From the NCBI GenBank assembly GCA_018241505.1, contig JAFEDS010000005.1, positions 124,001-188,000 on the forward strand: 64,000 nt of DNA, written 5' to 3'. This document shows positions 1 to 10,636 of this stretch, one piece after another (position 1 is the stretch's first letter; each line of letters begins with the position of its first letter). The translations under genes were made by a program, and so were the position numbers. The notes under the pieces are model-generated. The model worked only from the letters and a program-made list of their open reading frames with translations, was not told the DNA's origin and made no database searches. The stretch comes from Pseudomonadota bacterium (GTDB lineage: Bacteria; Pseudomonadota; Gammaproteobacteria; Steroidobacterales; Steroidobacteraceae).

Positions 1-551
1 ACCAGAAACAGTACGTTAGGATCGGCGCGCAGGTTCGGGGCCGCTTGCATCATCCGCAGCCGCGGATGGAATCCAAACCGGTTGTTGATATCGAGGGCTT
101 GCTTGAACCCGCCCAGCGTCGCCCGCGACAGGCCCGTCAGGGACAGTGCACGCCGGGCCGCGAAGAGGTCAACCACATCCGGCAGCACCCGATAGTTCAG
201 GCCGAGGGGCAGGACCCTGGCGCGCTGTTCGGGCGGCAGCGAGTTGACGACAGTCGGCAGCCAGGAGCGCTTGAAGTAGAGGTGACAGCGGTCCAGCTCA
301 CTCAGTGCCAGCTCTTCGGCGTCGTGCGTATCGAAGTGGAGCCGAAGCTTGCCGCCGACGAGGACATCCAGGTGTGCGTGCCCGGCATCGCGCAGGTGTG
401 GAGCATCGCTTGCGTAGACGACGGGGGAGCGGCGCCGCTCCTGCGAGAGATGCAGGAATCCGCTTCGATGCAACAGTCGGAAGCCGGTGTAGAGCTGCTG
501 AATATGGGGGCTCGCCGACTGGTAAAACAGCCGGCACGCGATCGCTGACAA
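1..551 (-). CDS. Partial protein, possible glycosyltransferase (C-terminus outside window)
   Basis: An open minus-strand frame runs off the left edge. The best start is TTG at 551-549, preceded by GGGAG about 7 bases upstream; the frame is closed by a stop shortly before that. About 183 residues are visible. They include the stretches HLDVLVGGKLRLHFDTHD, RCHLYFKRSW and LPLGLNYRVLPD. This pattern, and the neighbouring polysaccharide genes, suggest a sugar-transfer protein, but I do not recognise a specific family. It is divergent from the DUF707 gene, with about 130 bases between the starts. Codon use and frame openness make it a better gene than either overlapping frame. Function is inference only. 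Confidence 0.6.
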   Translation of the reverse strand, partial: MSAIACRLFYQSASPHIQQLYTGFRLLHRSGFLHLSQERRRSPVVYASDAPHLRDAGHAHLDVLVGGKLRLHFDTHDAEELALSELDRCHLYFKRSWLPTVVNSLPPEQRARVLPLGLNYRVLPDVVDLFAARRALSLTGLSRATLGGFKQALDINNRFGFHPRLRMMQAAPNLRADPNVLFL

Positions 552-682
552 TACGGACTCCCGTGATCTACTGCCCAGTTGAGGTCATCTGCGCGCGTAT
601 GTGAGCGCAATCCGCTCTATACTGCCGGCCCCGGGGACCGCATACCGATTATGTCGTGATGGGGATTCATTAAAATAAACCC

Positions 683-1531
683 ATGGAACTGACTGCAGCG
701 AGTACATCGGGATCCCAGTCGAAACATCTCGTCTTTACCTCGGCCGGCAACCGTTCAAACCTGCGGAACTGGCTGCAAGGGCGGCGCGATTTCGATTTGT
801 GGACAGTGTACTACGGCGATCGCGCCGGAATGTTCCAGGACGTGTCGGATCTTTACCTGCCCCGCAAGGGGGCGAAGTTTCAGAACCTGCATTACTGCTA
901 TGGGCAGTGGCCTGAGCGGTTCGCCCGCTATGAGGCCGTGATGGTGATGGATGATGACATTGTGATCGATGCCGCGGGCATTACGCGCCTGTTCGAAATC
1001 CGTCGCGAGCGCGACTTGTGGGCGCTGCAGCCGGCCTTCCGCCTGTCGGGGAAGGTCAGTTGGCCGATCACCGCCGTGCACCCCACGGCCAAGCTCAGGT
1101 ATACCAATTTTGTGGAAATGGCCTGCCCCCTGTTCCGGCGCGACAAGCTCGACGCCTTCATGCGTGTCTACGACCCGGAGCTGGTCGGCTACGGGACGGA
1201 CTGGTGGTTCCTGCATACCCTGGGTGCTGACCTGGACAAGCGCGTTGCGGTTGTTGATGAAGTCACCTGTGTGAACCCCTACGACAAGAACAAAGGCAAG
1301 GGCGGCCGCGAAATCGACACAGTCCAGACTCACCAGATGCGTAAGGAAGTCTGGGACCGGATGAAGACCCTTTACGCACTCAACGAGCAGGGCCGGGTGC
1401 AGCTCGAGTTCGGGCGGATCAAGAAATCGCCCCTGGGTGCGCTCTCGGGCCTGCTGAGCAACTTTCCCGCCTGGGCGTACCTCAGCGCCAAGACCCTGGC
1501 GCGGCGCATGGGTCTGCGCGGACGAAGCTGA
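683..1531 (+). CDS. DUF707-family protein, glycosyltransferase-like
   Basis: This 282-residue protein opens with HLVFTSAGNRSNLRNWLQG and has an acidic VMVMDDDIVID motif near residue 93, the hallmark of DUF707 proteins. The Asp cluster resembles the metal and nucleotide-sugar site of GT-A glycosyltransferases, so a sugar-transfer role in surface polysaccharide synthesis is plausible but unproven. No signal peptide is visible. It is followed after 5 bases by a flippase, which implies one transcript and a shared polysaccharide role. The family assignment is fairly sure; the reaction is not known. Confidence 0.75.
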   Translation: MELTAASTSGSQSKHLVFTSAGNRSNLRNWLQGRRDFDLWTVYYGDRAGMFQDVSDLYLPRKGAKFQNLHYCYGQWPERFARYEAVMVMDDDIVIDAAGITRLFEIRRERDLWALQPAFRLSGKVSWPITAVHPTAKLRYTNFVEMACPLFRRDKLDAFMRVYDPELVGYGTDWWFLHTLGADLDKRVAVVDEVTCVNPYDKNKGKGGREIDTVQTHQMRKEVWDRMKTLYALNEQGRVQLEFGRIKKSPLGALSGLLSNFPAWAYLSAKTLARRMGLRGRS

Positions 1532-1536
1532 TTCAA

Positions 1537-3081
1537 ATGGACGCACCTATTTATACCGGCGGCCGGGCGCGCCGCTCTCTGATCGATACTGTCGCCTTTC
1601 GCCTGGTCTCGCAGATCACGACCCCGCTCGCCCTGGTTGTCCAGGTTCGCGGCATGACCGAGAAGGACTTCGGTGTCTACAGCCTGTTGTATACATTCAT
1701 TCCCGTCATCGGCACGCTGCTGTCGCTCGGTCTCGAGCAGGTCATGCAGCGCTACCAGCCGGAATATCTGCGTGCCGGCAACAAGAAGGGCGCCGCCTGG
1801 CTGATGCGTTGGATCGCCCTGGGGCGGCTGTCGACCAACATACTGCTGGTCTGTGTCGTGCTGTTAGGTTGGAACCTGGTCGCGCCGTTGTTCAAGCTCA
1901 CGCCGTACCGCGGTACCTTCGCGTTGTTTTCCCTGTTGATCCTGATCCAGTTCCAGTCGCGCATCCTGCAGCTCGCGCTCGCGTCCCACATGATGCATCG
2001 CTACAGCGTCGGCTCGACAACCGTGCTGTCCGTCGTAAAGCTGATCACCTATGGGGCGTTGTATCTGACTCACCGCTTTACCATTGAGGCGGCGATCCTC
2101 TCGGATATGCTCTCGTACGCCTTCGCCTACGTGATGCTGCGCTATATCTACAACAAGCGCTGCCTGATTCCCGAGGCCCGCGGCCACTACGTGCCGACGC
2201 CGGACGAGCGCAAGCGCCTGTTCAAATATGGCCTGTACAACAATTTCAATGACGCCGGCGTCTTCCTGCTGTATTCGACGGTCGACAATTTCTTCATTGC
2301 CGCCTACCTGGATACCGTTTCCGTCGGTATCTATTCGTTCTACAGCCGCCTGCGCCAGATGGTGGTGAACTTCCTGCCGGCCAAGCAGTTCGAGAACATC
2401 ATCCAGCCCATGTTCTATGCCATCCCGCCGGACCAGGCGGACCGCAATGTGCCGCGCTATTTCTCGTTCCTGATGAACATGAACTTCCTGATGATGTGGC
2501 CGGCGCTGGCCTTTGAAGCGGCCTATCACCACGAGATTGTGCAACTCATCTTTCACGGCAAGTTCATGGAAAGATCCTGGCTGCTGCCCGTGGTGATGGC
2601 GTTCGCCACCTTGAACGTCATAGCCGATCCGGTCTCGCTCGTGGCGCAATACGAAGAAAAAGCGCATGTCCTGCTGCTGAGCAAGCTGTTTGCCGCCTAT
2701 AACGTGCTCGCCATGTTCCTGCTGGTGCCCCTGTTGGGAATCTACGGGGCGGCCATCGCCGCCGGTACCGCGCAGACGGCGAAGAACCTGTTTGTGTGGT
2801 GGTACGTACGCGACCGCGCCAGGTGGACCAATGCCCGCGCATCGATCCTGTCCAGTGTCGGCATCTGGGGTGGCGCCGTGGGACTGTGTTACTTGTTGAA
2901 AACGTTCGTGCCGGTATCCGCGTTGCTTCAGGTCGCCATGGGGTTGGTGGTGTTCGTGCCGGCGGCATTGCTCTACATACGTAGTCCCGCGCTGTCCACA
3001 TCGGATCGCGAGATTCTGAAGATGGTCACGCCCGGCAAGGCCACGGGTCTCATGAAACGCGTCGGCTTTCTACCGGCGTAG
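1537..3081 (+). CDS. Wzx-type polysaccharide flippase
   Basis: A 514-residue integral membrane protein with about 12-14 hydrophobic segments from residue 15 to the C-terminus, the architecture of the MATE-like MOP superfamily (PST/Wzx polysaccharide transporters). The N-terminal segment RSLIDTVAFRLVSQITTPLALVVQVRGMTEKDFGVYSLLYT is typical: the first helix is followed by a G-x-Y-S/A turn. Such proteins flip undecaprenyl-linked oligosaccharides across the inner membrane. It lies 5 bases after the DUF707 gene. MurJ belongs to the same superfamily, but the true murJ is elsewhere in this window (45693), so this one is assigned to polysaccharide export. Confidence 0.82.
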   Translation: MDAPIYTGGRARRSLIDTVAFRLVSQITTPLALVVQVRGMTEKDFGVYSLLYTFIPVIGTLLSLGLEQVMQRYQPEYLRAGNKKGAAWLMRWIALGRLSTNILLVCVVLLGWNLVAPLFKLTPYRGTFALFSLLILIQFQSRILQLALASHMMHRYSVGSTTVLSVVKLITYGALYLTHRFTIEAAILSDMLSYAFAYVMLRYIYNKRCLIPEARGHYVPTPDERKRLFKYGLYNNFNDAGVFLLYSTVDNFFIAAYLDTVSVGIYSFYSRLRQMVVNFLPAKQFENIIQPMFYAIPPDQADRNVPRYFSFLMNMNFLMMWPALAFEAAYHHEIVQLIFHGKFMERSWLLPVVMAFATLNVIADPVSLVAQYEEKAHVLLLSKLFAAYNVLAMFLLVPLLGIYGAAIAAGTAQTAKNLFVWWYVRDRARWTNARASILSSVGIWGGAVGLCYLLKTFVPVSALLQVAMGLVVFVPAALLYIRSPALSTSDREILKMVTPGKATGLMKRVGFLPA

Positions 3082-3173
3082 CAAGAAGCGGGTGGTGCCG
3101 CTGGTGCCACTTTTGGAGAATCATCCCGACCATTAGCCTCAAATCGGGATGAAGCGTTACGCTTGCGTGCGTC

Positions 3174-4154
3174 ATGAGATCCAACACCGCTGCGATTTTT
3201 CTACTGCTGTGTGCAGGTGTCGCGAACGGCACTCCAACGCCCGACAACTCGGGGCCCAGCGATATGCCTGAGGGCCGCCAGTCACGCGACGATGCTTGGT
3301 GGACCGGGCCGCTGCTGGCGGCCTCGCCTGGCTCGCTCACACCCGGGCACTTTCTCATCGAGCCGTATGTGTTCGATGCGATACCGCAGGGTCACTACGA
3401 TAATGCGGGCAATCGCCAGCCGGTGTCGCATGCGAACTCGTTCGGCTCGCAGAGCTATCTTCTCTACGGCCTGACCGACAGGGTCGGCGTGGGGTTGATT
3501 CCGCGTTTTGGTTTCAACGCCGTGGGTGTTGGCCGCGACAGCTCGAAAATCGGCATTGGCGATCTGAGCGTGCAGGCCCAGTACGGTCTCACCCGCTTCG
3601 AAGAGGGAAGCTGGGTACCGACCACCGCCATTGTGTTGCAGGAAACCCTGCCCACCGGCAAATACGATCAGCTCGGCGACCTGCCGGCCGATGGTCACGG
3701 TCAGGGCACTTACTCCACCAACGTGGCGTTGTATTCCCAGTATTTCTTCTGGATGCCCAACGGCCGCATCCTGCGCACCCGGTTTGATGTGTCCTACGCC
3801 ATTTCCGGTTCAGCGGGCGTGCGTGACGTCAGCGTGTATGGAACGAGCGAAGGCTTTCGGGGCAGGGCGCGCCCGGGCAATGTGGCGGTGGCGAATGCCG
3901 CGGCGGAATATAGCCTGACGCGCAACTGGGTGTTGGCCATGGATGTTGTCTATGAGCGTGACGGCAGCACCCATATCTACGGCTCGGGGCTCAACGTCGA
4001 TACGGGTCCGGGTCACACGTGGAGCCTGGCACCCGCCATTGAATATAACTTCAACAGCCGCGTCGGCGTGATTGCCGGTGCCAAGCTCACGACCTCCGGT
4101 AGGAACGCAACGGCCGTGGTGATCCCGGTTGCGGCCGTCAACATTGTGATTTGA
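3174..4154 (+). CDS. Outer-membrane beta-barrel-like protein (Phenol_MetA_deg type)
   Basis: The 326-residue product starts with a signal peptide (RSNTAAIFLLLCAGVANG). The rest alternates short polar and aromatic stretches typical of a beta barrel: FGSQSYLLYGLTDRVGVG, YGLTRFEEGSWVP, PAIEYNFNSRVGVIAGAKL. This layout, with a late conserved segment about tolerance of a measured background, is that of the MetA-pathway-of-phenol-degradation outer-membrane family, whose substrates are mostly unknown. It has its own 90-base upstream gap and no obvious operon partner. Family call is by pattern; no transported substrate can be inferred. Confidence 0.6.
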   Translation: MRSNTAAIFLLLCAGVANGTPTPDNSGPSDMPEGRQSRDDAWWTGPLLAASPGSLTPGHFLIEPYVFDAIPQGHYDNAGNRQPVSHANSFGSQSYLLYGLTDRVGVGLIPRFGFNAVGVGRDSSKIGIGDLSVQAQYGLTRFEEGSWVPTTAIVLQETLPTGKYDQLGDLPADGHGQGTYSTNVALYSQYFFWMPNGRILRTRFDVSYAISGSAGVRDVSVYGTSEGFRGRARPGNVAVANAAAEYSLTRNWVLAMDVVYERDGSTHIYGSGLNVDTGPGHTWSLAPAIEYNFNSRVGVIAGAKLTTSGRNATAVVIPVAAVNIVI

Positions 4155-4284
4155 GGGCGGCTTACTTAATCACTGCCAAGTCCAGGATGTGAGGCGCATC
4201 ACGCGGGTTTTCTGTCGGGCGAGCGCGGCGCAGCTACAATGGTGCGTGAGGGGAAGGTCCCATCGAGGGAATCAATCAATCCGT

Positions 4285-4836
4285 ATGGATGCGCACAGAA
4301 TGAAGCCAGAAATGGCTGATGTAGCCGAAGTGTCAGAACAATTAGATATGTCACATGCGCCCGCGGCGATTGCGGTGTCGAGTCGATCCGAGCGGCGCAG
4401 CTCCGCCGACCGCCGCAAACGGACTGTGTATTCGCTTTTCTACGGTAGCTTCAATCCGCGCCGGCGCATTCCTCGTCGAACGGACGCTCGATCGCTGCGC
4501 GATCTCGACTGGCATCATCCGATTTGGCTGGCTGTGGCCGTGTCCATCGTCGTGCTGTCGTGCGTGGATGCTGCATTGACACTGAGCCTGATGGAGCACG
4601 GCGCTTATGAAGTGAATCCGGTGATGGCTCCGATCGTCGGCGGCTCGGCCCTGATTTTCACGCTGATCAAAGTAGGAATGACGGCAGGTGGCGTCGTGCT
4701 GCTCACGCTGGCTGCGCGCTTGCGCGCGTTTGGGCGAATACCGGTCAGCTTTCTGCTGTTCGCGGTTCTCATAGGGTACGGAACATTGATTGTTTACGAG
4801 GTGAAGCTTCTGGAGGAGACGCTGCTCACGTTCTGA
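4285..4836 (+). CDS. Small membrane protein, DUF5658-like
   Basis: About 183 residues. The first 80 are polar and Arg-rich (SSRSERRSSADRRKRTVYS), then come three hydrophobic segments. The second half contains the pattern DAALTLSLMEHGAYEVNPVMAPIV, in which a helix with D-x-x-L-T is followed by a loop E-x-NP-x-M; this is characteristic of DUF5658 proteins, whose role is unknown. The frame stays open upstream to 4189, but the ATG at 4285 has GAGGGA upstream, and in-frame ATGs at 4300 and 4312 are also possible. It appears to be a single-gene unit ahead of the sucAB-lpd operon. Confidence 0.6.
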   Translation: MDAHRMKPEMADVAEVSEQLDMSHAPAAIAVSSRSERRSSADRRKRTVYSLFYGSFNPRRRIPRRTDARSLRDLDWHHPIWLAVAVSIVVLSCVDAALTLSLMEHGAYEVNPVMAPIVGGSALIFTLIKVGMTAGGVVLLTLAARLRAFGRIPVSFLLFAVLIGYGTLIVYEVKLLEETLLTF

Positions 4837-4935
4837 CGTCTCTCAAATGGGGTGGAATGCGCCCCGGCCGGCCACCTTCGTTTCATCCGGCGACGCATTC
4901 CGTTAAACTAGCGACTTACGGCTACTTTTCCCCGC

Positions 4936-7878
4936 ATGCTCGAACCCACACCCCTCTACGGCGGTAACGCCGATTTTCTCGAAGGCCTTTACGAACAATA
5001 TCTCCGTGATCCGGCAAGCGTAGACGCACGCTGGCGCGGCTATTTTGAGCGGATGGCCCCTCCCGCGCCCGGTGAACGGCCGCATGGCCAGATTCAGTCG
5101 GAGATCGCCGCAAGGGCCCGCCTACCGAAGGGCCTGGTGCCCGCCGGGGCTGCGTCGCCTGCAAGCGGGCCCGACAACGCAGCCAAGCAGGCAGCCGTGT
5201 CGCGCCTCATCCAGATCTGGACGAACCGTGGCCACTTGGTGGCCAAGGTCGATCCGCTGGGCTTGACGGTCCGCCCCCGGCCCCGAGTGCTGGAGCTCGG
5301 GTACTTCGGGCTGTCTGAAGCCGACCTGGAGACCGAGTTTTTCACCGGCAGCCGCAATGGTGCTGTGCCGAAACGGGAAAAGTTGCGCGACATCCTCGCC
5401 CAACTCGAGTTCATTTACGCGGGAACGATCGGCGCGGAGTTCGCGCACGTGTCCGATTCGGACGAACGCCTTTGGCTGCAGGATCAGTTCCAGGCCGGGC
5501 GCCTGGCGGGCCAGTTCACGACCGACGAGCGTCGCAATATCCTCTGGCAGCTCACGGCCGCCGAGGGCCTCGAACGTTACCTGCACACGAAATACGTAGG
5601 ACAGAAACGGTTCTCTCTGGAAGGTGGCGACTCGTTCGTCGCACTCATGGACGACCTCATCCAGAGCGCCGGCGCGGCTGGAGTCGAGGAAGCGGTTATT
5701 GGCATGGCCCACCGCGGCCGGCTGAATGTCCTCGTCAATCTCCTGGGCAAGTCACCCTCTGTGCTGTTCTCCGAGTTCGAGGGCGTCTACGACCTCAAGA
5801 AACTCAAGGGCTCGGGCGACGTGAAGTACCACAAGGGCTTCTCTGCCGACCTGAAGACGGCGAGCGGCAACGTGCACACGGTTCTCGCGTTCAACCCCTC
5901 GCATCTCGAGGTGGTCAATCCGGTAGTGGAAGGTTCAGTTCGCGCCCGCCAGGAACGGCGCGGCGATGAGAAGGGCCAGCGCGTCCTGCCGATCGTCGTT
6001 CACGGTGATTCGGCATTCGCCGGACAGGGCGTGGTCATGGAGACCATGCAGTTGTCCCAGGCCCGGGGTTACTACACGGGCGGTACCATTCACCTGGTCA
6101 TCAACAACCAGGTTGGCTTTACCACATCGAACCCAAGCGACACGCGCTCGACCATCTATTCGAGCGATGTGGCGAAGATGCTCGAAGCACCGATCTTCCA
6201 CGTCAATGCGGACGATCCGGAAGCCGTGGTGTTTGTTTCGCGCCTCGCGCTCAAGTACCGCATGAAGTTCCGCAAGGACGTGGTCATCGATCTGGTTTGC
6301 TACCGGCGTCATGGTCACAACGAGGCTGACGAACCGGCAGCAACGCAGCCGGTCATGTACCGGGTCATTCGCCAGCATGCGACAGCTCGCAAGCTCTATG
6401 CAGACAAGCTGATTGCGGAAGGCGTCATTACCGAAGCGGATGCCACCGGCATGATGGAGCAGTATCGGACAGGCTTGGATGAGGGCCGTCCGCAAGCGCG
6501 CGCTTCGCTCGGCTTGATCGGGAACAAGTACACGGTCGATTGGACGCCGTACGCTCAAATCGACTGGACGGAGCGTGTGCAATCCGGTGTGGAACTTCGC
6601 CGGTTGCATTCACTGGGTGATCGCGTCACCACCATTCCGGAAGGCTTCAGCCTGCATCCCCGCGTTGCGCAGATGCTGCTGAACCGAAAGAAGATGTACG
6701 CCGGTGAGATGCCGCTCGACTGGGGCTCCGCTGAGACGCTGGCCTACGCGGCGCTCATTGAAGACGGCTTCTCGGTCCGCATCTCGGGTCAGGACAGCGG
6801 CCGTGGCACTTTCTTCCATCGGCATGCTGTTCTGCACGAGCAGAACAGTGATGAGACCTACACACCTTTGCAACACATTGCCGATCACCAGCCGCGTGTG
6901 CAGGTGATCGATTCAGTGCTGTCGGAAGAGGCTGTGATGGGATTTGAGTACGGCTATTCCACAACCGAGCCGAATGCGCTCGTTGTGTGGGAAGGTCAGT
7001 ACGGCGATTTCGCCAATGGTGCACAGGTCATCATCGACCAGTTCATCAGCTCCGGCGAGGCGAAATGGGAGCGCTTCTGCGGCCTTGCGCTGTTCCTGCC
7101 TCACGGTTACGAGGGCGCGGGTCCCGAACACTCATCCGCACGCCTGGAGCGATTCCTGCAGTTGTGCGCTGAGTTCAACATGCAGGTGTGCGTGCCATCC
7201 ACGCCGGCGCAGATGTTTCACATGCTGCGTCGGCAGATGTTGCAGGCATTCCGCAAGCCACTCATTGTAATGACACCGAAGAGCCTGTTGCGGCACGAGA
7301 TGTCTGTGTCCTCGATGGAGGATCTCACCCGCGGAAGCTTTGCGCGCGTCATCGACGAAACAGACGACCTCGCGCCGGCCCAGATCCGGCGCCTGGTGTT
7401 CTGCAGCGGCAAGGTCTACTTCGACCTGCTGAAGGCACGTCGCAAGGATGGCATCCGCGATGTGGCGTTGGTGCGCATCGAGCAGTTGTATCCTTTCCCA
7501 ACCGACGAATACGAGGCCATTCTGAATCGCTACAGCAACGCGCGAGAGGTTGTGTGGTGTCAGGAGGAGCCGCAAAACCAGGGTGCTTGGTACCAGATTC
7601 GCCATCGCCTGCAGGAGCCACTGGGTGCGCGCCGCACGGTGTTGTACGCGGGCCGTGCTCCGGCGGCGGCACCTGCCACGGGTATTGCGAAGATTCATGA
7701 AGCCCAGCAGAACGCGCTGATTGACGCGGCTTTGCGGGCAACGACGACCGAGGATTCCGCTCGGGAAACCACGCGCCTCACGGGCAACGCGCCGGTGCAG
7801 GCGGCGACACCAACACCGGCTCCGGCGGTGGCTGCTGCGGGCCAACCGGCGCCTGTGATGCGAAAGAGCTCTAAATAA
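4936..7878 (+). CDS. sucA: 2-oxoglutarate dehydrogenase E1 component
   Basis: Thiamine-diphosphate decarboxylase of the TCA-cycle 2-oxoglutarate dehydrogenase complex: it decarboxylates 2-oxoglutarate and passes the succinyl group to E2 lipoate. The N-terminus has the E1o-specific [18 protein letters not shown] segment. [17 protein letters not shown] near residue 256 and [19 protein letters not shown] near residue 356 match the cofactor region, and [20 protein letters not shown] near residue 723 is the conserved C-terminal domain signature. At 980 residues it is longer than the E. coli protein (933) because of a low-complexity Ala/Pro/Thr-rich tail over the last 40 or so residues. Its stop overlaps the sucB start by one base. 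Confidence 0.97.
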   Translation: MLEPTPLYGGNADFLEGLYEQYLRDPASVDARWRGYFERMAPPAPGERPHGQIQSEIAARARLPKGLVPAGAASPASGPDNAAKQAAVSRLIQIWTNRGHLVAKVDPLGLTVRPRPRVLELGYFGLSEADLETEFFTGSRNGAVPKREKLRDILAQLEFIYAGTIGAEFAHVSDSDERLWLQDQFQAGRLAGQFTTDERRNILWQLTAAEGLERYLHTKYVGQKRFSLEGGDSFVALMDDLIQSAGAAGVEEAVIGMAHRGRLNVLVNLLGKSPSVLFSEFEGVYDLKKLKGSGDVKYHKGFSADLKTASGNVHTVLAFNPSHLEVVNPVVEGSVRARQERRGDEKGQRVLPIVVHGDSAFAGQGVVMETMQLSQARGYYTGGTIHLVINNQVGFTTSNPSDTRSTIYSSDVAKMLEAPIFHVNADDPEAVVFVSRLALKYRMKFRKDVVIDLVCYRRHGHNEADEPAATQPVMYRVIRQHATARKLYADKLIAEGVITEADATGMMEQYRTGLDEGRPQARASLGLIGNKYTVDWTPYAQIDWTERVQSGVELRRLHSLGDRVTTIPEGFSLHPRVAQMLLNRKKMYAGEMPLDWGSAETLAYAALIEDGFSVRISGQDSGRGTFFHRHAVLHEQNSDETYTPLQHIADHQPRVQVIDSVLSEEAVMGFEYGYSTTEPNALVVWEGQYGDFANGAQVIIDQFISSGEAKWERFCGLALFLPHGYEGAGPEHSSARLERFLQLCAEFNMQVCVPSTPAQMFHMLRRQMLQAFRKPLIVMTPKSLLRHEMSVSSMEDLTRGSFARVIDETDDLAPAQIRRLVFCSGKVYFDLLKARRKDGIRDVALVRIEQLYPFPTDEYEAILNRYSNAREVVWCQEEPQNQGAWYQIRHRLQEPLGARRTVLYAGRAPAAAPATGIAKIHEAQQNALIDAALRATTTEDSARETTRLTGNAPVQAATPTPAPAVAAAGQPAPVMRKSSK

Positions 7879-9194
7879 TGACAACTGAAATACGAGTGCC
7901 ACAGCTCCCTGAGTCTGTGGCGGATGCCACGTTGGTTGCCTGGCACAAACAGCCGGGCGACCGCGTGAGTCGCGATGAGAACCTCGCCGATCTCGAGACC
8001 GACAAGGTGGTCCTCGAGGTGCCGGCGCCCATGAACGGCGTGATCAAGGAGATCCGCATTCAAAGTGGCACGACCGTCACCAGCGGCCAGGTGTTGGCCG
8101 TCATTGACGAGGCGGCCGCGGGCTCTGCGGCCAAGCCGGCTGCCGCTGCCGCTGCCGCGAAGGCCGCTCCGGCGGCCACCGCCAGCGAGGATAAGGATTC
8201 CGGCAAGCTGAGCCCGTCGGTGCGGCGGCTCGTGGAAGAGAACAAGCTCGACCCGGCGGCCATTCCCGGTTCGGGCAAGGATGGCCGGCTGACGAAGTCG
8301 GATGTGGTTGGGTTCCTGGGCAAGCAACCCAATGGCGGCTCGACGGGAGGCGGTGCATCGGCTGGCAGTGCGGCGGGCAGCGGTGCGTCTGGCGCCCCAG
8401 CGTTCACCAGTGGCACGTCAGCGGCGGCTCAGGGCGGCGGCGCCCCAGCGGCCCGTGCTCCAAGCCCCGGCGCGCGCCCAGCAGCTCCCGGCGCTCGCAG
8501 CGAACAACGCGTCCCCATGACTCGCCTGCGTCAACGCATCGCACAGCGGCTCATTGACGCGCAGTCCACACAAGCGCTTCTGACTTCATTCAATGAGGTC
8601 GATCTGACCGCAGTACAAGAGCTCCGTACGCGTCACAAGGATCGCTTCGAAAAGGAACATGGCGTGAAGCTCGGCTTCATGTCGTTCTTCGTGAAGGCAT
8701 CGATTGAAGCCCTCAAGAAATTCCCGGTCATCAACGCCTCGGTGGATGGCACCGACATCCTCTATCACGAGTATTACGACATCGGTGTCGCCGTCTCCAC
8801 GGATCGCGGCTTGATGGTGCCGATTGTGCGTGACGCGGATGCCAAGAGCTTTGCGGATATTGAAAAAGAAATTGCGCAGTACGCCAAGAAGGCCCGCGAA
8901 GGCACCATTGCCATCGAGGATCTCACTGGCGGCACTTTCACCATCACCAATGGCGGCGTATTCGGCTCGCTGCTGTCAACGCCTATTGTAAATGCGCCAC
9001 AAAGCGCCATTCTGGGTATGCACAAGACCCAGGAAAGACCCATGGTAGTGAACGGCCAGATTGCGATCCGTCCCATGATGTACCTGGCGGTCACCTATGA
9101 CCACCGCATCATTGACGGCCGCGAAGCGGTGCAGTTCCTCGTGGCGATCAAAGAAGGCCTGGAAGACCCAGGTCGGATGTTGCTCGGAATATAG
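7878..9194 (+). CDS. sucB: Dihydrolipoyllysine succinyltransferase (E2) of 2-oxoglutarate dehydrogenase
   Basis: This 438-residue protein transfers the succinyl group from lipoate to CoA and forms the core of the complex. Domains in order: a lipoyl domain (residues about 3-78, lipoyl lysine in [14 protein letters not shown]), an Ala-rich linker, a peripheral subunit-binding domain ([20 protein letters not shown], about 113-145), a long Gly/Ser/Ala/Pro linker, and the catalytic domain from about 215. The catalytic His and Asp are in [16 protein letters not shown] near the C-terminus. It is the middle gene of sucA-sucB-lpdA and begins on the last base of the sucA stop codon, so the two are probably translationally coupled. 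Confidence 0.97.
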   Translation: MTTEIRVPQLPESVADATLVAWHKQPGDRVSRDENLADLETDKVVLEVPAPMNGVIKEIRIQSGTTVTSGQVLAVIDEAAAGSAAKPAAAAAAAKAAPAATASEDKDSGKLSPSVRRLVEENKLDPAAIPGSGKDGRLTKSDVVGFLGKQPNGGSTGGGASAGSAAGSGASGAPAFTSGTSAAAQGGGAPAARAPSPGARPAAPGARSEQRVPMTRLRQRIAQRLIDAQSTQALLTSFNEVDLTAVQELRTRHKDRFEKEHGVKLGFMSFFVKASIEALKKFPVINASVDGTDILYHEYYDIGVAVSTDRGLMVPIVRDADAKSFADIEKEIAQYAKKAREGTIAIEDLTGGTFTITNGGVFGSLLSTPIVNAPQSAILGMHKTQERPMVVNGQIAIRPMMYLAVTYDHRIIDGREAVQFLVAIKEGLEDPGRMLLGI

Positions 9195-9202
9195 GACTAC
9201 TC

Positions 9203-10630
9203 ATGGCTGACTCATTCGACGTCGTCGTCATCGGCGGCGGCCCGGCTGGCTATCCGGCTGCAATTCGGGCTGCTCAGAACAAACTCAGTGTTGCCTGCAT
9301 CGACGAGTGGAAAAACCTCGACGGTACCCTGGCATTCGGCGGCACGTGTTTGAACGCCGGTTGTATTCCATCGAAGGCATTGTTGGAATCATCCGAGCTG
9401 CTGCACCGGGCGCAGCACGAATTTGCTGCCCACGGGATCAAGGCGGCGGGCGTGTCCGTCGACGTTGCCCAGATGCAGAAGCGCAAGGCCGGCATCGTCA
9501 AGACCATGACCCAGGGCATTCTGGCGCTGTTCAAAGCGGCCGGGGTGACTGCGCTGCAAGGGCACGGGAAGCTGCTGCCCGGGCGGAAAGTCGAGTTTAC
9601 GGCGGCGGACGGTACGCGCCGGGAATTGACGGCCAAGAATGTGATTCTCGCCAGCGGCTCGACGCCGATGGAGCTGAAGTCGGCGCCGTTCGATGGCAAG
9701 CGCATCATTGATTCGTGGGGCGCTCTCGAGATCGATGCCGTGCCGAAGAAGCTCGGTGTCATCGGGGGCGGTGTGATCGGTCTCGAGTTGGGAAGTGTCT
9801 GGCGCCGGTTGGGTGCCGAAGTGGTGGTGCTCGAAGCACTGCCGGACTTTCTGGCGGTGGCCGATCAACAGCTTGCAAAAGAAGCCCTGCGTCATTTCAA
9901 GAAGCAGGGGCTGGATGTGCGTCTGGGTGCCAAGGTCACCGGCGCGAAAGTCTCCGGCGACAGCGTCCAGGTCACCTACACCGATGCCAAGGGTGAACAG
10001 TCCTTGACGGTCGACAAGCTCGTTGTGTCCATCGGCCGCCGTCCGTTCACCAAGGATCTGTTGGCCGACGGGACCGGTGTGCAGCTCGATGAGCGCGGCT
10101 TCATCAAGGTCGATGACGACTGCCGCACGAATGCCGAAGGCATCTGGGCGGTGGGCGATGCAGTCCGCGGTCCGATGTTGGCCCATAAGGGCAAGGAAGA
10201 GGGCGTGTCGGTTGCCGATCGGATTGCCGGCAAGTACGCCCACGTGAACTACAAGACCGTGCCGTCGGTGATCTACACCGCTCCGGAAATAGCCTGGGTG
10301 GGTTTGACCGAAGAGCAGGTCAAGGCCAGTGGCCGCGCCTACAAGGTCGGGATGTTTCCGTTCCTGGCGAGCGGCCGTGCGCGGGCGATGGAACAGGCGC
10401 AGGGCTTTGCCAAGCTCATTGCCGCGCAGGACGACGATGAGATCCTCGGCGTGCACGTCATCGGCCCGATGGCCGGCGAGTTGATTGCCGAGGCGGTGTT
10501 GGCAATGGAGTATTCAGCCAGCAGCGAAGACCTGCAGCGCACGATTCACGCGCATCCGACGTTGTCGGAGGCCATCCATGAAGCCGCCCTGGCGGCGGAT
10601 AAGCGCGCGATCGATTCAATCAACAAGTAG
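9203..10630 (+). CDS. lpdA: Dihydrolipoamide dehydrogenase (E3)
   Basis: Flavoprotein of 475 residues that reoxidises dihydrolipoamide with NAD+. It has the N-terminal FAD motif GGGPAGYPAA, the redox-active disulfide in GGTCLNAGCIPSKALL (C-x4-C, about residues 49-54), an NAD motif GGGVIGLELGSVW near 192, the second FAD motif AEGIWAVGDAVRGPMLAHKG, and the catalytic His-Glu pair in HAHPTLSEAIHEAAL. Eight bases separate it from sucB, so it is the dedicated E3 of this operon. It converges on the small secreted-protein gene that ends at 10637. Confidence 0.97.
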   Translation: MADSFDVVVIGGGPAGYPAAIRAAQNKLSVACIDEWKNLDGTLAFGGTCLNAGCIPSKALLESSELLHRAQHEFAAHGIKAAGVSVDVAQMQKRKAGIVKTMTQGILALFKAAGVTALQGHGKLLPGRKVEFTAADGTRRELTAKNVILASGSTPMELKSAPFDGKRIIDSWGALEIDAVPKKLGVIGGGVIGLELGSVWRRLGAEVVVLEALPDFLAVADQQLAKEALRHFKKQGLDVRLGAKVTGAKVSGDSVQVTYTDAKGEQSLTVDKLVVSIGRRPFTKDLLADGTGVQLDERGFIKVDDDCRTNAEGIWAVGDAVRGPMLAHKGKEEGVSVADRIAGKYAHVNYKTVPSVIYTAPEIAWVGLTEEQVKASGRAYKVGMFPFLASGRARAMEQAQGFAKLIAAQDDDEILGVHVIGPMAGELIAEAVLAMEYSASSEDLQRTIHAHPTLSEAIHEAALAADKRAIDSINK

Positions 10631-10636
10631 TGCTCG

